Source: Pseudomonas monteilii NBRC 103158 = DSM 14164 (lineage in GTDB: Bacteria > Pseudomonadota > Gammaproteobacteria > Pseudomonadales > Pseudomonadaceae). From it: 64,000 nt of DNA. A program made the translations under genes and the position numbers. Below, in pieces: positions 8,863 through 17,734 of this stretch. The stretch's first letter is position 1. Every line of letters begins with the position of its first letter. The stretch covers positions 1-64,000 of the forward strand of contig NZ_BBIS01000026.1 in NCBI RefSeq assembly GCF_000730605.1, written 5' to 3'. The notes beneath the pieces were generated by a model. That model saw only the letters and a list, made by a program, of their open reading frames with translations, was not told the DNA's origin and ran no database searches.

Positions 8863-9834
8863 ATGCTGCAGAACATACCCACCCACGTGATAGCCGGCCC
8901 GCTGGGGGCCGGCAAAACCACCCTAATCCGTCATCTGCTGGCTCAGCGCCCACCCCATGAGCGTTGGGCTGTATTAATCAATGAGTTTGGCCTGGTAGGG
9001 CTGGATGCCGCCTTGCTCAGCCGTGACGAAGATGGCATTGCCATCGGGGAAGTCGCTGGCGGCTGCCTGTGCTGTGTCAATGGCATGCCGTTCCAGGTGG
9101 GCTTGGGTCGGTTACTGCGCAAATCCCGGCCTGATCGGCTGTTTATCGAACCTTCCGGGCTGGGTCACCCATTGCAGTTGCTTGCTCAGCTGCAACAGGC
9201 TCCTTGGGCCGGAGTGCTGACAATCAAGCCCTTCCTGATGGTGGTGGATGCGCAGTCCATGGCGCGTGACGAGCCGCTTCCAGAGGCTCAACAGCAGGCT
9301 TTCGATGTGTCTGGAAGCGTGGTTTTCAACAAATCAGAAGCTGTGGATGAAGTATGTAAGCTGTTGATAACTAATAAGTTTAAAGACAAGAAAATCATCT
9401 GGGCCGTGCAGGGGCAGGTGCCATTCTCAAGCCTTCCCGGCAGCCCTGAGCAGATTGTCGACAGCCCATTTGAGGAAGACCGGATTGTCGACAATCTTGA
9501 GGGTAGCCCAGGAATATTGTGGACAGACCCAGGTCAGCCTATCTGTCTTGCCCAGCAGGGGGAGGGAGGTTGGAGTATTGGCTGGCGCTGGCACCCGGGC
9601 CAACAGTTTTATCCACAGCGGGTGCAGGCGTTCTTGCGCGCATGGCCCTGGCGTCGCGCCAAGGGGGTTATCCACAGCGTGGATGGCTGGCAATCATTCA
9701 ATGGGCTGAGGGGAGACATGCCCGCCTGGCAGCCTAGCGACTGGCGTAGGGACTCCCGTATTGAGCTGATTTTCGACCAGCCGCAATCGCAACCCGCACT
9801 GCAAGCCGGGTTGAGCGAGTGCCGCGTCAGTTGA
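8863..9834 (+). CDS. Second COG0523 GTPase (CobW-like), divergent paralogue
   Basis: 323 residues with Walker A GPLGAGKTT (12-20), switch sequence INEFGLVGLDAALL and metal-binding CxCC at Cys68/70/71 (GGCLCCV). The guanine-specificity motif reads NKSE instead of the usual NKxD. The C-terminal domain is short compared with the other COG0523 protein here. The gene is 40 bases after DUF1826 and likely in the same operon. An 80-base stretch at 9321-9400 is only about 31% GC by hand count and uses codons unlike its neighbours. Two copies of GATTGTCGACA (near 9454 and 9483) and two TTATCCACA words follow. Its stop abuts the convergent DUF3301 gene. Confidence 0.85.
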   Translation: MLQNIPTHVIAGPLGAGKTTLIRHLLAQRPPHERWAVLINEFGLVGLDAALLSRDEDGIAIGEVAGGCLCCVNGMPFQVGLGRLLRKSRPDRLFIEPSGLGHPLQLLAQLQQAPWAGVLTIKPFLMVVDAQSMARDEPLPEAQQQAFDVSGSVVFNKSEAVDEVCKLLITNKFKDKKIIWAVQGQVPFSSLPGSPEQIVDSPFEEDRIVDNLEGSPGILWTDPGQPICLAQQGEGGWSIGWRWHPGQQFYPQRVQAFLRAWPWRRAKGVIHSVDGWQSFNGLRGDMPAWQPSDWRRDSRIELIFDQPQSQPALQAGLSECRVS

Positions 9835-10227
9835 TCAATTGCGCCAGCGGTTGTGCTCCTGGCGCCACTGCTGCATTTCGATGACGTTGTCGGTGCGCGG
9901 TGGTGTCTTGATTTCGAACGGATAGGGTGCGAGTTCGATCTGCACACTGTGGGCGCCGAACTGGGTCACCGTGCCGGGATGGCGCTGCTCGCCGGTAACG
10001 GTGAACTCGAAGGCGTAGATGCGCGCCAGGCGCTTGCGGCCGTTGGCATCGCGCACAAAGGCGATACGCTTGAGCGCGACGGCGTCGTCGAGCAATTCGA
10101 GGTCAAGCTTGGCGCAATGCTGTTTCACCCGTTCCAGGGCTTTTTCGCGCAACCCATGGTTGTGCCACAACCAGGCGCCTGCCGTGGCTACCAGCATCAG
10201 GACGAAGAGGTTCTCCAGGGTCAACAT
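9835..10227 (-). CDS. DUF3301 small membrane-anchored protein
   Basis: 130 residues when started at [12 protein letters not shown]; an ATG five codons upstream is possible. One N-terminal hydrophobic segment (about residues 5-22) is followed by a soluble domain with [16 protein letters not shown] and a repeated aromatic pattern, matching DUF3301. Probably an inner-membrane protein with a cytoplasmic tail. It is divergent from pdxY and convergent, stop to stop, with the COG0523 gene. Function unknown. Confidence 0.8.
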   Translation of the reverse strand: MLTLENLFVLMLVATAGAWLWHNHGLREKALERVKQHCAKLDLELLDDAVALKRIAFVRDANGRKRLARIYAFEFTVTGEQRHPGTVTQFGAHSVQIELAPYPFEIKTPPRTDNVIEMQQWRQEHNRWRN

Positions 10228-10347
10228 TTGCATATGCTCCAAACAGGTAGATCCAGCTTAACTGCGTCCCTGGCCTGTCGTACAGGTGGCAATCGAGTTC
10301 ATACTGCGCTGCGCACAATCCTTGAAACAGCTTTGGAAACCTCCCGC

Positions 10348-11220
10348 ATGAAACGTACCCCGCACCTGCTCGCCATTCAGTCCCATGTGGTGTTCGGCCA
10401 CGCCGGCAACAGTGCCGCGGTATTTCCCATGCAGCGTATCGGGGTCAATGTCTGGCCGCTCAATACCGTGCAGTTCTCCAATCACACTCAGTATGGCCAG
10501 TGGGCCGGCGAAGTGCTTGCTCCGGCGCAAATTCCTGCGCTGGTGGAAGGCATTTCCAACATCGGCGAACTGGGTCACTGCGATGCGGTGCTTTCCGGCT
10601 ACTTGGGCAGTGCCGAACAAGGGCGTGCGATACTGGCCGGCGTCGAGCGGATCAAGGCAGTAAATCCGAAAGCGTTGTACGTGTGCGACCCGGTCATGGG
10701 GCACCCGGAGAAGGGCTGCATCGTGCCGCCGGAAGTCAGCGAGTTCCTGCTTGAGGAGGCGGCCGCCCGCGCGGATATCCTGTGCCCGAACCAGCTGGAG
10801 CTGGACAGCTTCTGTGGGCGCCGTGCGCAGTCGCTGGAAGACTGCGTGAATATGGCGCGCAGCCTGCTGCAGCGGGGGCCGCAGGTGGTGGTGGTCAAGC
10901 ACTTGGCTTATCCCGGGCGTGCCGAGGACCAGTTCGAGATGCTGCTGGTGACTGCCGAGCACAGCTGGCTCCTGCGCCGCCCGCTGCTGGCGTTTCCACG
11001 TCAGCCGGTGGGGGTGGGCGACCTGACCTCGGGCTTGTTCCTGGCCCGCGTGCTGCTCGGCGACAGCTGGGTACAGGCATTCGAGTTCACCGCGGCGGCG
11101 GTGCATGAAGTGCTGCTGGAAACCCAGGCCTGCGCCAGCTACGAACTGCAGCTGGTGCGGGCCCAGGACCGCATTGCCCACCCGCGTGTGCGCTTCGAGG
11201 CGCAATTGCTGGCGCTTTAA
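10348..11220 (+). CDS. pdxY: Pyridoxal kinase
   Basis: Phosphorylates pyridoxal to pyridoxal 5'-phosphate in the vitamin B6 salvage pathway; a ribokinase-fold cytoplasmic enzyme. The 290-residue start [20 protein letters not shown] matches the family. The conserved [16 protein letters not shown], the VCDPVMGH loop and the C-terminal [14 protein letters not shown] motif with the catalytic Asp are present. Long in-frame sequence upstream of 10348 is not protein-like. The 3' end overlaps the convergent thioesterase gene by 4 bases. Confidence 0.95.
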   Translation: MKRTPHLLAIQSHVVFGHAGNSAAVFPMQRIGVNVWPLNTVQFSNHTQYGQWAGEVLAPAQIPALVEGISNIGELGHCDAVLSGYLGSAEQGRAILAGVERIKAVNPKALYVCDPVMGHPEKGCIVPPEVSEFLLEEAAARADILCPNQLELDSFCGRRAQSLEDCVNMARSLLQRGPQVVVVKHLAYPGRAEDQFEMLLVTAEHSWLLRRPLLAFPRQPVGVGDLTSGLFLARVLLGDSWVQAFEFTAAAVHEVLLETQACASYELQLVRAQDRIAHPRVRFEAQLLAL

Positions 11221-11762
11221 ATGGCGTCGGTCTTCAGGTCCTGGTAGCGCTTTTCCAGCTCCTGGCGGATCTGCCGGCGCTGCTGGCCCTGCAGGAAGCG
11301 GCGCTTTTCTTCACTGCTTTGCGGCTGGCGCGGCGGCACCGCCACCGGGCGACGGTTGTCGTCGACCGCGACCATGGTGAAGAAGCAACTGTTGGAATGG
11401 CGTACCGAGCGCTCACGGATGTTCTCGGTCACCACTTTGATGCCAACTTCCATCGACGTGTTACCGGTGTAGTTGACCGATGCCAGGAAGGTCACCAGTT
11501 CACCCACGTGTACGGGTTCACGGAAGATTACCTGGTCGACCGACAGCGTCACCACATAGCTGCCGGCATAGCGGCTGGCGCACGCATAGGCCACTTCGTC
11601 GAGGTACTTGAGCAGGGTGCCGCCATGTACGTTGCCAGAAAAGTTGGCCATGTCCGGGGTCATCAGGACGGTCATGCTCAGCTGGGCGTTTCCAGGTTCC
11701 ATAGTGTGCTCACGGTGAGGTTGCGCTGAATCGGGCGAATGCGGGGCGTTATCTGCTGACAC
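11217..11762 (-). CDS. Acyl-CoA thioesterase (hotdog fold)
   Basis: Hydrolyses acyl-CoA to fatty acid and CoA. The hotdog core has the YciA/BACH-type signature [21 protein letters not shown] with its catalytic-type Asn and Asp, then [17 protein letters not shown] and [15 protein letters not shown] choose a GTG start at 11762 (181 residues), because AGAGGGG lies at ribosome-binding distance. An internal ATG giving a 161-residue protein starting [10 protein letters not shown] has only a weak site and is the main alternative. The C-terminus is a charged helix ([20 protein letters not shown]). Confidence 0.88.
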   Translation of the reverse strand: MSADNAPHSPDSAQPHREHTMEPGNAQLSMTVLMTPDMANFSGNVHGGTLLKYLDEVAYACASRYAGSYVVTLSVDQVIFREPVHVGELVTFLASVNYTGNTSMEVGIKVVTENIRERSVRHSNSCFFTMVAVDDNRRPVAVPPRQPQSSEEKRRFLQGQQRRQIRQELEKRYQDLKTDAI

Positions 11763-12044
11763 TTCTGTTCCCCTCTTTTGAATTTGCCTTGCTGATACGG
11801 GACGTTGGCTGACGCCCCGCCGTCACGCTGATCATGCCATCAGCGGCGCTTTTCCAGCCGATCTGTTTCTGCATATTGCACCGGCTTTTTGCGGCGGGGT
11901 GCGATGTTAACCTGAGTACGCCCATGCAATATGGGCGTTCCTGCATTCAATACAGTATGTACTTGCTGCTCGCTCAGGTTTGCCTTGGCAGAGGAGCGGT
12001 CTGCCCAGGCATCCAGAAAACGACGAGAAAAGGAGTATCACGCC

Positions 12045-13805
12045 ATGCATGCCATCAGCTTCATCCAGGACCTGGCAGTCATCATGCTGGTCGCTGGCGT
12101 GGTCACCATTCTTTTTCATCGTCTCAAGCAGCCGGTGGTGCTGGGCTACATCGTCGCCGGCTTCATCATTGGCCCCCACACCCCGCCGTTCGGCCTGATC
12201 CATGATGAAGACACCATCAAGACCCTCGCCGAGCTGGGGGTGATCTTCCTGATGTTCTGCCTGGGCCTTGAGTTCAGCCTGCGCAAGCTGTTCAAGGTGG
12301 GCGCGACGGCGTTTATTGCGGCGTTTCTGGAAATCGTGCTGATGATCTGGATCGGCTTCGAAATCGGCCGCTGGTTCGGCTGGAGCACCATGGATTCGCT
12401 ATTCCTTGGCGCTATCCTGGCCATTTCGTCGACCACCATCATCGTCAAGGCGCTCAACGACCTGAAGATGAAGAACGAGCGTTTCGCCCAGCTGATCTTC
12501 GGTGTGCTGATTGTGGAAGACATCCTCGGTATCGGCATCATCGCCCTGCTGTCGGGCATCGCTGTCAGTGGCACGGTCAGCTCCGGTGAAGTGTTCTCCA
12601 CCGTCGGCAAGCTGTCGCTGTTCATGATCGTTGCCTTGGTCATCGGCATCCTGCTGGTGCCACGGCTGCTGGCCTATGTGGCCAAGTTCGAAAGCAACGA
12701 GATGTTGCTGATTACCGTGCTGGGCCTGTGCTTTGGCTTCTGCCTGCTGGTGGTAAAGCTGGAATACAGCATGGTGCTGGGTGCCTTCCTGATTGGCGCA
12801 ATCATGGCTGAATCGCGCCAGTTGCTGAAGATCGAACGCTTGATCGAGCCGGTACGCGACCTGTTCAGCGCCATCTTCTTCGTAGCGATTGGCCTGATGA
12901 TCGACCCGCAGGTGCTGATCGACTACGCCTGGCCGATCGTGGTCATTACCTTGGCGGTGGTATTGGGCAAGATGCTGTCCTGTGGCATGGGGGCGTTCAT
13001 TGCCGGCAATGACGGGCGCACGTCATTGCGGGTGGGCATGGGGCTTTCGCAGATTGGCGAGTTCTCGTTCATCATCGCCGCGCTGGGCATGACCCTGCAG
13101 GTGACCAGCGATTTCCTGTACCCGGTAGCGGTTGCGGTATCGGCAATCACCACGCTGCTGACACCGTACCTGATTCGCGCGGCCGACCCCTTGTCGCAGA
13201 AGCTGGGCAATGTGGTGCCTGGCCGCCTGGCGCGGGTACTTTCCTTGTATGGCGAGTGGTTACGCAACATTGAGCCGCAGGGCGAGGGTGCCATGCTGGC
13301 GGCGATGATTCGGCGCATCCTGTTGCAGGTGGGGGTGAACCTGGCGCTGGTGATCGCCATTTTCTTCAGCGGTGGTTACTTTGCAGGGCGTATTGGCAAC
13401 TGGCTCAGTGAGTGGGTCAGCGATGCCAGCCAACAGAAGGCGCTTATCTGGGGGGCGGCGTTGTTGCTGTCGCTGCCCTTCCTGATCGCGGCCTATCGCA
13501 AGCTCAAGGCACTGTCGATGCTGCTGGCAGAGATGGGCGTTAAGCCGGAAATGGCCGGTCGGCATACCCAGCGGGTGCGGCGAGTGATAGCCGAGGTGAT
13601 CCCGCTATTGTCGCTGTTGGTGATTTTCCTGCTGCTGTCGGCGCTTTCGGCAAGCATTCTGCCAACCAGCGAGTTGCTGCTGGTGATTGCCGTGGTGGCT
13701 GCGGTGGTGGTGGCCTTGCTGTGGCGCTGGTTCATCCGCGTGCACACGCGCATGCAGATTGCCTTGCTGGAGACACTGGAGAACAGCCGCGAGAATTCAC
13801 ACTGA
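12045..13805 (+). CDS. CPA2-family monovalent cation:proton antiporter (KefB-like), no RCK domain
   Basis: 586-residue inner-membrane transporter. The first ~390 residues are a Na+/H+-exchanger (CPA2) core with GYIVAGFIIGPH, LFLGAILAISSTTIIVKAL and LSQIGEFSFIIAALG, the hallmark unwound-helix motifs. The remainder adds at least three more hydrophobic segments and ends in a charged tail rather than the cytosolic TrkA-N/RCK domain found in KefB, KefC and YbaL. It should therefore not be gated in the same glutathione/NADH manner; likely K+ or Na+ efflux. The ATG at 12045 has AAAAGGAG upstream. A strong terminator follows at 13867. Confidence 0.88.
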   Translation: MHAISFIQDLAVIMLVAGVVTILFHRLKQPVVLGYIVAGFIIGPHTPPFGLIHDEDTIKTLAELGVIFLMFCLGLEFSLRKLFKVGATAFIAAFLEIVLMIWIGFEIGRWFGWSTMDSLFLGAILAISSTTIIVKALNDLKMKNERFAQLIFGVLIVEDILGIGIIALLSGIAVSGTVSSGEVFSTVGKLSLFMIVALVIGILLVPRLLAYVAKFESNEMLLITVLGLCFGFCLLVVKLEYSMVLGAFLIGAIMAESRQLLKIERLIEPVRDLFSAIFFVAIGLMIDPQVLIDYAWPIVVITLAVVLGKMLSCGMGAFIAGNDGRTSLRVGMGLSQIGEFSFIIAALGMTLQVTSDFLYPVAVAVSAITTLLTPYLIRAADPLSQKLGNVVPGRLARVLSLYGEWLRNIEPQGEGAMLAAMIRRILLQVGVNLALVIAIFFSGGYFAGRIGNWLSEWVSDASQQKALIWGAALLLSLPFLIAAYRKLKALSMLLAEMGVKPEMAGRHTQRVRRVIAEVIPLLSLLVIFLLLSALSASILPTSELLLVIAVVAAVVVALLWRWFIRVHTRMQIALLETLENSRENSH

Positions 13806-13866
13806 GGGGGCAATGCTCCCTGCGCAAGATTTCACCGTCGTCCGAGGGGATGGAGCGGTAGCGATG

Positions 13867-13896
13867 TCGCCAGGCGCAGAAAGCCTGGCGATTTTA
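13867..13896 (+). terminator. Intrinsic terminator after the antiporter gene
   Basis: TCGCCAGGC (13867-13875), loop of 7, GCCTGGCGA (13883-13891), then TTTT. Placed 62 bases after the antiporter stop. Confidence 0.75.
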
Positions 13897-13960
13897 GCTG
13901 TATTGATGGCGCTAGGCCATTATTTTTCCTGTGCAGGTGGTATTCAAGCAACGGCTGGAA

Positions 13961-14368
13961 TCAGCTCTCCAGCCAGACATCCCGCGCCCAGTGCCACACC
14001 GATTCCCAGCTGTCTTCGCCGACGATTTCCTCATCGGCATCCCACAGCACCACGGTGCCGTCTTCTTCGACGCAGTAGTAGTTGTCACCGTCCTGGCACA
14101 GCGGAATCAGATCACGCGGCACGCCGGCGTCCCAGGCATTGGCGGCGACGTCGGGCAGGTAGGTATGAGACTGTGGGTCGGTTACGGTCACCGGCTCCAG
14201 TGAGCCATACACCACGTCACTGACGGTCAGCAGGAACTCTTTGAACACGAACGGAATGTTGATGAACAGCTGCTCTTCGATCTCTACCAGCTGGTCCTCG
14301 TCTGGAAGCTCCAAGGGCACCGGTACCGGCTCATTGGCTTCACGGAGTTGTTCGATCACTTCTTCCAC
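13961..14368 (-). CDS. SMI1/KNR4 family protein
   Basis: 135-residue acidic cytoplasmic protein. The pattern LPDEDQLVEIEEQLFINIP followed by FKEFLLTVSDVVYG and a final SWESVWHWARD region fits the SMI1/KNR4 (SUKH) fold. SUKH proteins are often immunity proteins in toxin systems, but no toxin gene is adjacent here, and single-copy housekeeping versions exist in pseudomonads. It follows the Tim44-like gene on the same strand but is separated from it by a terminator. Confidence 0.78.
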   Translation of the reverse strand: MEEVIEQLREANEPVPVPLELPDEDQLVEIEEQLFINIPFVFKEFLLTVSDVVYGSLEPVTVTDPQSHTYLPDVAANAWDAGVPRDLIPLCQDGDNYYCVEEDGTVVLWDADEEIVGEDSWESVWHWARDVWLES

Positions 14369-14435
14369 GGTTCACTTCCTCTGACCTAGATGACAACGCT
14401 GCGCGTTATACCCTAGTAGGCCACTCTGGCAAAAG

Positions 14436-14467
14436 CAAAAACCCCAGGACAGCGCCTGGGGTTTTTT
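14436..14467 (-). terminator. Terminator of the Tim44-like gene (bidirectional)
   Basis: CCCCAGG (14442-14448) pairs with CCTGGGG (14455-14461). T-runs flank it in both directions (AAAAA at 14437-14441 read on the minus strand; TTTTTT at 14462-14467 on the plus strand). It lies 17 bases after the Tim44-like stop. Confidence 0.85.
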
Positions 14468-14483
14468 GTGCAGCATGCAGCGG

Positions 14484-15341
14484 TTAGCCGTTTTGACGGA
14501 TACCGGCAACCAGCCAAGGCTGGTTTTCGCCCTGGGCGCGAACCATGTGCCAGCTTTCGCTGAACACTTCGCCCTGGTCGAAGCGCGAGTTCTTCGACAC
14601 GCCACGGAAGGTCAGGGTGGCATCGGTGCGATCGCTGCGATCGTCTACACCGTCCAGCTGCACTTCGAGGTTATCGATGTAGGTGGACTGGAAGCCATCA
14701 CCCAGTTCAGCGCGTTCACGCTTGAGGAACTCGAGCATTTGCGGGGTGACGAATTCGGCGATCTTGTCCATCTCGTTGGCATCCCAGTGCTGCTGCAGCG
14801 ACTGGAAGTGGTTACGGGCAGCAGCCAGGAAGCTTTGTTCGTTGAACCAGGCCGGGGCATTGATCACCGGGGCGGCAGCGGCAGCAGGTGCGGCCGAACC
14901 ACCGAAGATCGAAGGCTGGGCAGGCTGAGCGTGAGCCTCACGCTGCATTGGCGCATGGCCTGGCATGGCCATTTGCGGCTGCTGCTGGCGGCGGCGAGCG
15001 GCGATGAAACGGAACACCAGGAAGGCGATAAGCGCCACGATCAGGAAGTCCATGATCTGGAAGCCTTCGAAACCGTCACCCATGAACATGGATGCCAGCA
15101 GACCACCGGCGGCCAGGCCTGCCAGTGGGCCCAACCAGCGCGAAGCACCGCTGGCGGCCGGGGCCGCACGACCAGGTGCGGCGGCCGGCGCGGCGGCAGG
15201 CGTGGTTGGCGTAGCCTGACGGGTCTGGTGGATAGGCGCGGAGCCCGAGCTCTTGCCGCCGCCGAAACGCTTGGCGTTGGCGTCCAGGCTCAGCGTCAGG
15301 CCGACGCAGAGCGCCAGAGCGATGCTAAGAAAACGTTGCAT
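14484..15341 (-). CDS. Tim44-like domain membrane protein
   Basis: 285 residues starting MQRFLSIALALCVGLTLS, a signal peptide cleaved after DANA. A Gly/Ser- and Ala/Pro-rich low-complexity stretch follows (about residues 24-65), then one or two hydrophobic segments (WLGPLAGLAAGGLLASMF and IMDFLIVALIAFLVFRFIA), another Ala/Pro linker, and a C-terminal Tim44-like domain (about 165-285) with FLAAARNHFQSLQQHWDAN. The fold resembles the membrane-binding C-domain of mitochondrial Tim44, but the bacterial role is not established. It follows uvrD on the same strand by 110 bases. Confidence 0.85.
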   Translation of the reverse strand: MQRFLSIALALCVGLTLSLDANAKRFGGGKSSGSAPIHQTRQATPTTPAAAPAAAPGRAAPAASGASRWLGPLAGLAAGGLLASMFMGDGFEGFQIMDFLIVALIAFLVFRFIAARRRQQQPQMAMPGHAPMQREAHAQPAQPSIFGGSAAPAAAAAPVINAPAWFNEQSFLAAARNHFQSLQQHWDANEMDKIAEFVTPQMLEFLKRERAELGDGFQSTYIDNLEVQLDGVDDRSDRTDATLTFRGVSKNSRFDQGEVFSESWHMVRAQGENQPWLVAGIRQNG

Positions 15342-15451
15342 AAGTGGGATATCCCCTGTTGTGGATTGCACGCGCGTCATGTTGCACAGGTTCCCGTGCA
15401 CATGACCAGCGACAGAGTGTTTCGAGCTTTTGCCTGAATGTTACAAGGCTG

Positions 15452-17638
15452 CTACAGGGCTTCGAGCTTGGCATACCCCAGCATCAGCCACTTACTGCCT
15501 TCGGCAAAGTTCACCTGTACCCGCGCCTGCGCGCCGGATCCCTCGAAGTTGAGGATCACGCCTTCCCCGAAAACCGCATGTTGCACACGCTGGCCCAGGT
15601 TGAACGCGGTCTGCGGAATGCTGGCATTGGCGAACAAGTTGCTGTTGGTGGCCGTCTTGACCCCACCGAACGGCCGGCTGACGCTGTTGGACAGCCGCAC
15701 CTCCTGGACCAGGCCCGCCGGAATTTCACGTACGAAACGCGACACCTTGTTGTAGGTCTCGCTGCCATACAGGCGACGTGTTTCAGCGTAGGTCATGACC
15801 AGCTGGCGCATGGCGCGGGTAATTCCCACATAGGCCAGGCGGCGTTCCTCTTCGAGACGGCCGGGTTCTTCCAGGCTCATCTTGTGCGGGAACAGGCCTT
15901 CTTCCATGCCCACCAGGAACACGTAGGGGAACTCCAGGCCCTTGGCGCTGTGCAGGGTCATCAGCTGGATGCTGTCTTCGTGCTCGTCAGCCTGGGCATC
16001 GCCGGCTTCGAGCGAGGCATGGCCGAGGAAGGCCGATAAGGGCGAAAGGTCGGCGTCTTCGTCGGTGGATTCGAAGTTGCGCGCCGCGCTGACCAGTTCC
16101 TCAAGGTTTTCTACCCGTGCCTGGCCCTTTTCACCTTTTTCTTCCTGGTGATAGATGATCAGCCCGGATTGCTCGATGGTGGTCTGGGTCATGGTATGCA
16201 GCGGCATGTCCACGACCTTGGCGGCCAACCCCTCGATTAGCTCGATGAAAGCCCCCAGCGCACTGGCGGCGCGGCCTTTGAGGGCCTTGGCGGCGAGCAG
16301 CTGGCACATGGCGTCCCACATCGATGCCTGGCTGTGGCGGGCATGCTCGCGGATGGCTTCGACGGTTTTTTCGCCAATGCCGCGTGGCGGTACGTTGATT
16401 ACCCGCTCCAGGGCAGCATCGTTGCCGCGTCCTTCGATCAGCCGCAGGTAAGCCATGGCGTTCTTGATTTCAGCGCGTTCGAAGAAGCGCTGGCCGCCAT
16501 AGATACGGTAGGGAATGCGCTCGCGCAGCAGGGCTTCTTCCAGCACGCGCGACTGGGCGTTGGAGCGGTACAGGATGGCGATTTCGTTGCGCGCATTGCC
16601 CTGTTTGACCAGGCTCTCGATGGTTTCCACCACGTAGCGCGCTTCGTCGTGCTCGTTGTAGGCCGCGTACAGGGTCAGCGGTTCGCCTTCGCCCATGTCG
16701 GTCCACAGCTCCTTACCCAGGCGCCCGCTGTTGTTGGCGATCAGGGCGTTGGCGGCCTTGAGGATGCCGCCGGTAGAGCGGTAGTTCTGCTCCAGGCGGA
16801 TCATTTCGGCGTCGGGGAAGTCGGCGGTGTACTGGTGAATGTTTTCGATCTTGGCACCGCGCCAGCCGTAGATCGACTGGTCGTCATCACCCACCGCCAT
16901 CAGGCTTGCACCCCCGCGCGCCAGCAGGCGCAGCCAGGCGTACTGCACGGCGTTGGTGTCCTGGAACTCGTCTACCAGCACATGCTGGAAGCGCCGCTGG
17001 TAGTGCTCAAGCAGGCCCGGGTGGTCGCGCCACAGGTCCAGAGCACGCAGTAACAGTTCGGAGAAATCGATGACCCCAGCACGCTCACACGCCTGCTCGT
17101 AGGCGGTATAGACGTCACGCATGGTCGCCAGGAACAGGTCGCCACCGGCCTGGATATGCTGCGGGCGCAGGCCTTCGTCCTTCTGCCCGTTGATGAACCA
17201 CTGTGCCTGGCGTGCCGGCCATTTCTGTTCGTCCAGGCCCAGCTCGCGCATCACCCGCTTGATCAGGCGCTGCTGGTCGTCGCTGTCGAGAATCTGGAAG
17301 TTCTGCACCAGCCGCGCTTCCTGCCAGTGGGCCCGCAGCAAGCGATGGGCCAGGCCGTGGAAGGTGCCGACCCACATGCCTGCCGGGTTGATCCCCAGCA
17401 GTTGCTCGATCCGCTGGCGCATTTCGGCTGCAGCCTTGTTGGTGAACGTCACCGACAGGATCGAGTGCGGCGATGCCTGCTCCACCTGGATCAGCCAGGC
17501 GATGCGGTGCACCAGCACGCGGGTTTTACCGGAACCGGCGCCGGCAAGCACCAGTTGACGCCCAAGCGTGGCCGCTACGGCCTGGCGTTGGGCATCGTTG
17601 AGGGAATTCAGCAGGAGGGAGAGGTCGTCTGTGTGCAT
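15452..17638 (-). CDS. uvrD: DNA helicase II UvrD
   Basis: ATP-dependent 3'-5' superfamily 1 helicase of nucleotide excision and mismatch repair. The 728 residues match the family. Motif I is AGAGSGKTRVLVHR near the N-terminus, motif II VDEFQDTN, motif III AVGDDDQSIYGWRGA, motif IV EQNYRSTGGIL, motif V LMTLHSAKGLEFPYVFLVG and motif VI YVGITRAM. The C-terminus has the UvrD/PcrA Tudor-like end (GQRVQHAVFGEGVILNFEG). A sequence resembling a LexA box lies 43 bases upstream, consistent with SOS control known for uvrD elsewhere. It is downstream of zwf with a 96-base gap. Confidence 0.97.
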   Translation of the reverse strand: MHTDDLSLLLNSLNDAQRQAVAATLGRQLVLAGAGSGKTRVLVHRIAWLIQVEQASPHSILSVTFTNKAAAEMRQRIEQLLGINPAGMWVGTFHGLAHRLLRAHWQEARLVQNFQILDSDDQQRLIKRVMRELGLDEQKWPARQAQWFINGQKDEGLRPQHIQAGGDLFLATMRDVYTAYEQACERAGVIDFSELLLRALDLWRDHPGLLEHYQRRFQHVLVDEFQDTNAVQYAWLRLLARGGASLMAVGDDDQSIYGWRGAKIENIHQYTADFPDAEMIRLEQNYRSTGGILKAANALIANNSGRLGKELWTDMGEGEPLTLYAAYNEHDEARYVVETIESLVKQGNARNEIAILYRSNAQSRVLEEALLRERIPYRIYGGQRFFERAEIKNAMAYLRLIEGRGNDAALERVINVPPRGIGEKTVEAIREHARHSQASMWDAMCQLLAAKALKGRAASALGAFIELIEGLAAKVVDMPLHTMTQTTIEQSGLIIYHQEEKGEKGQARVENLEELVSAARNFESTDEDADLSPLSAFLGHASLEAGDAQADEHEDSIQLMTLHSAKGLEFPYVFLVGMEEGLFPHKMSLEEPGRLEEERRLAYVGITRAMRQLVMTYAETRRLYGSETYNKVSRFVREIPAGLVQEVRLSNSVSRPFGGVKTATNSNLFANASIPQTAFNLGQRVQHAVFGEGVILNFEGSGAQARVQVNFAEGSKWLMLGYAKLEAL

Positions 17639-17680
17639 CGGGCCATTCTAGGGCGCGGCAGGAAATGGGGCAAACCTCCA

Positions 17681-17696
17681 CTGTATAAATATTCAC
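17681..17696 (-). promoter_or_regulatory. Candidate LexA (SOS) box before uvrD
   Basis: CTGTATAAATATTCAC matches CTGTATATATATACAG at 13 of 16 positions. The left half CTGT is perfect; the right half is degenerate (TCAC for ACAG). It is 43 bases from the uvrD start. Confidence 0.45.
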
Positions 17697-17734
17697 CTTG
17701 GCGCATGGCCGTTCCTCGACCCGATGACAGTGGG

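Noticed and set aside
9853..10347. N-terminal extension of pdxY from an in-frame ATG at 9853
   Set aside because: The added 165 residues are not kinase-like and run antisense to the DUF3301 gene; the family start is at 10348.
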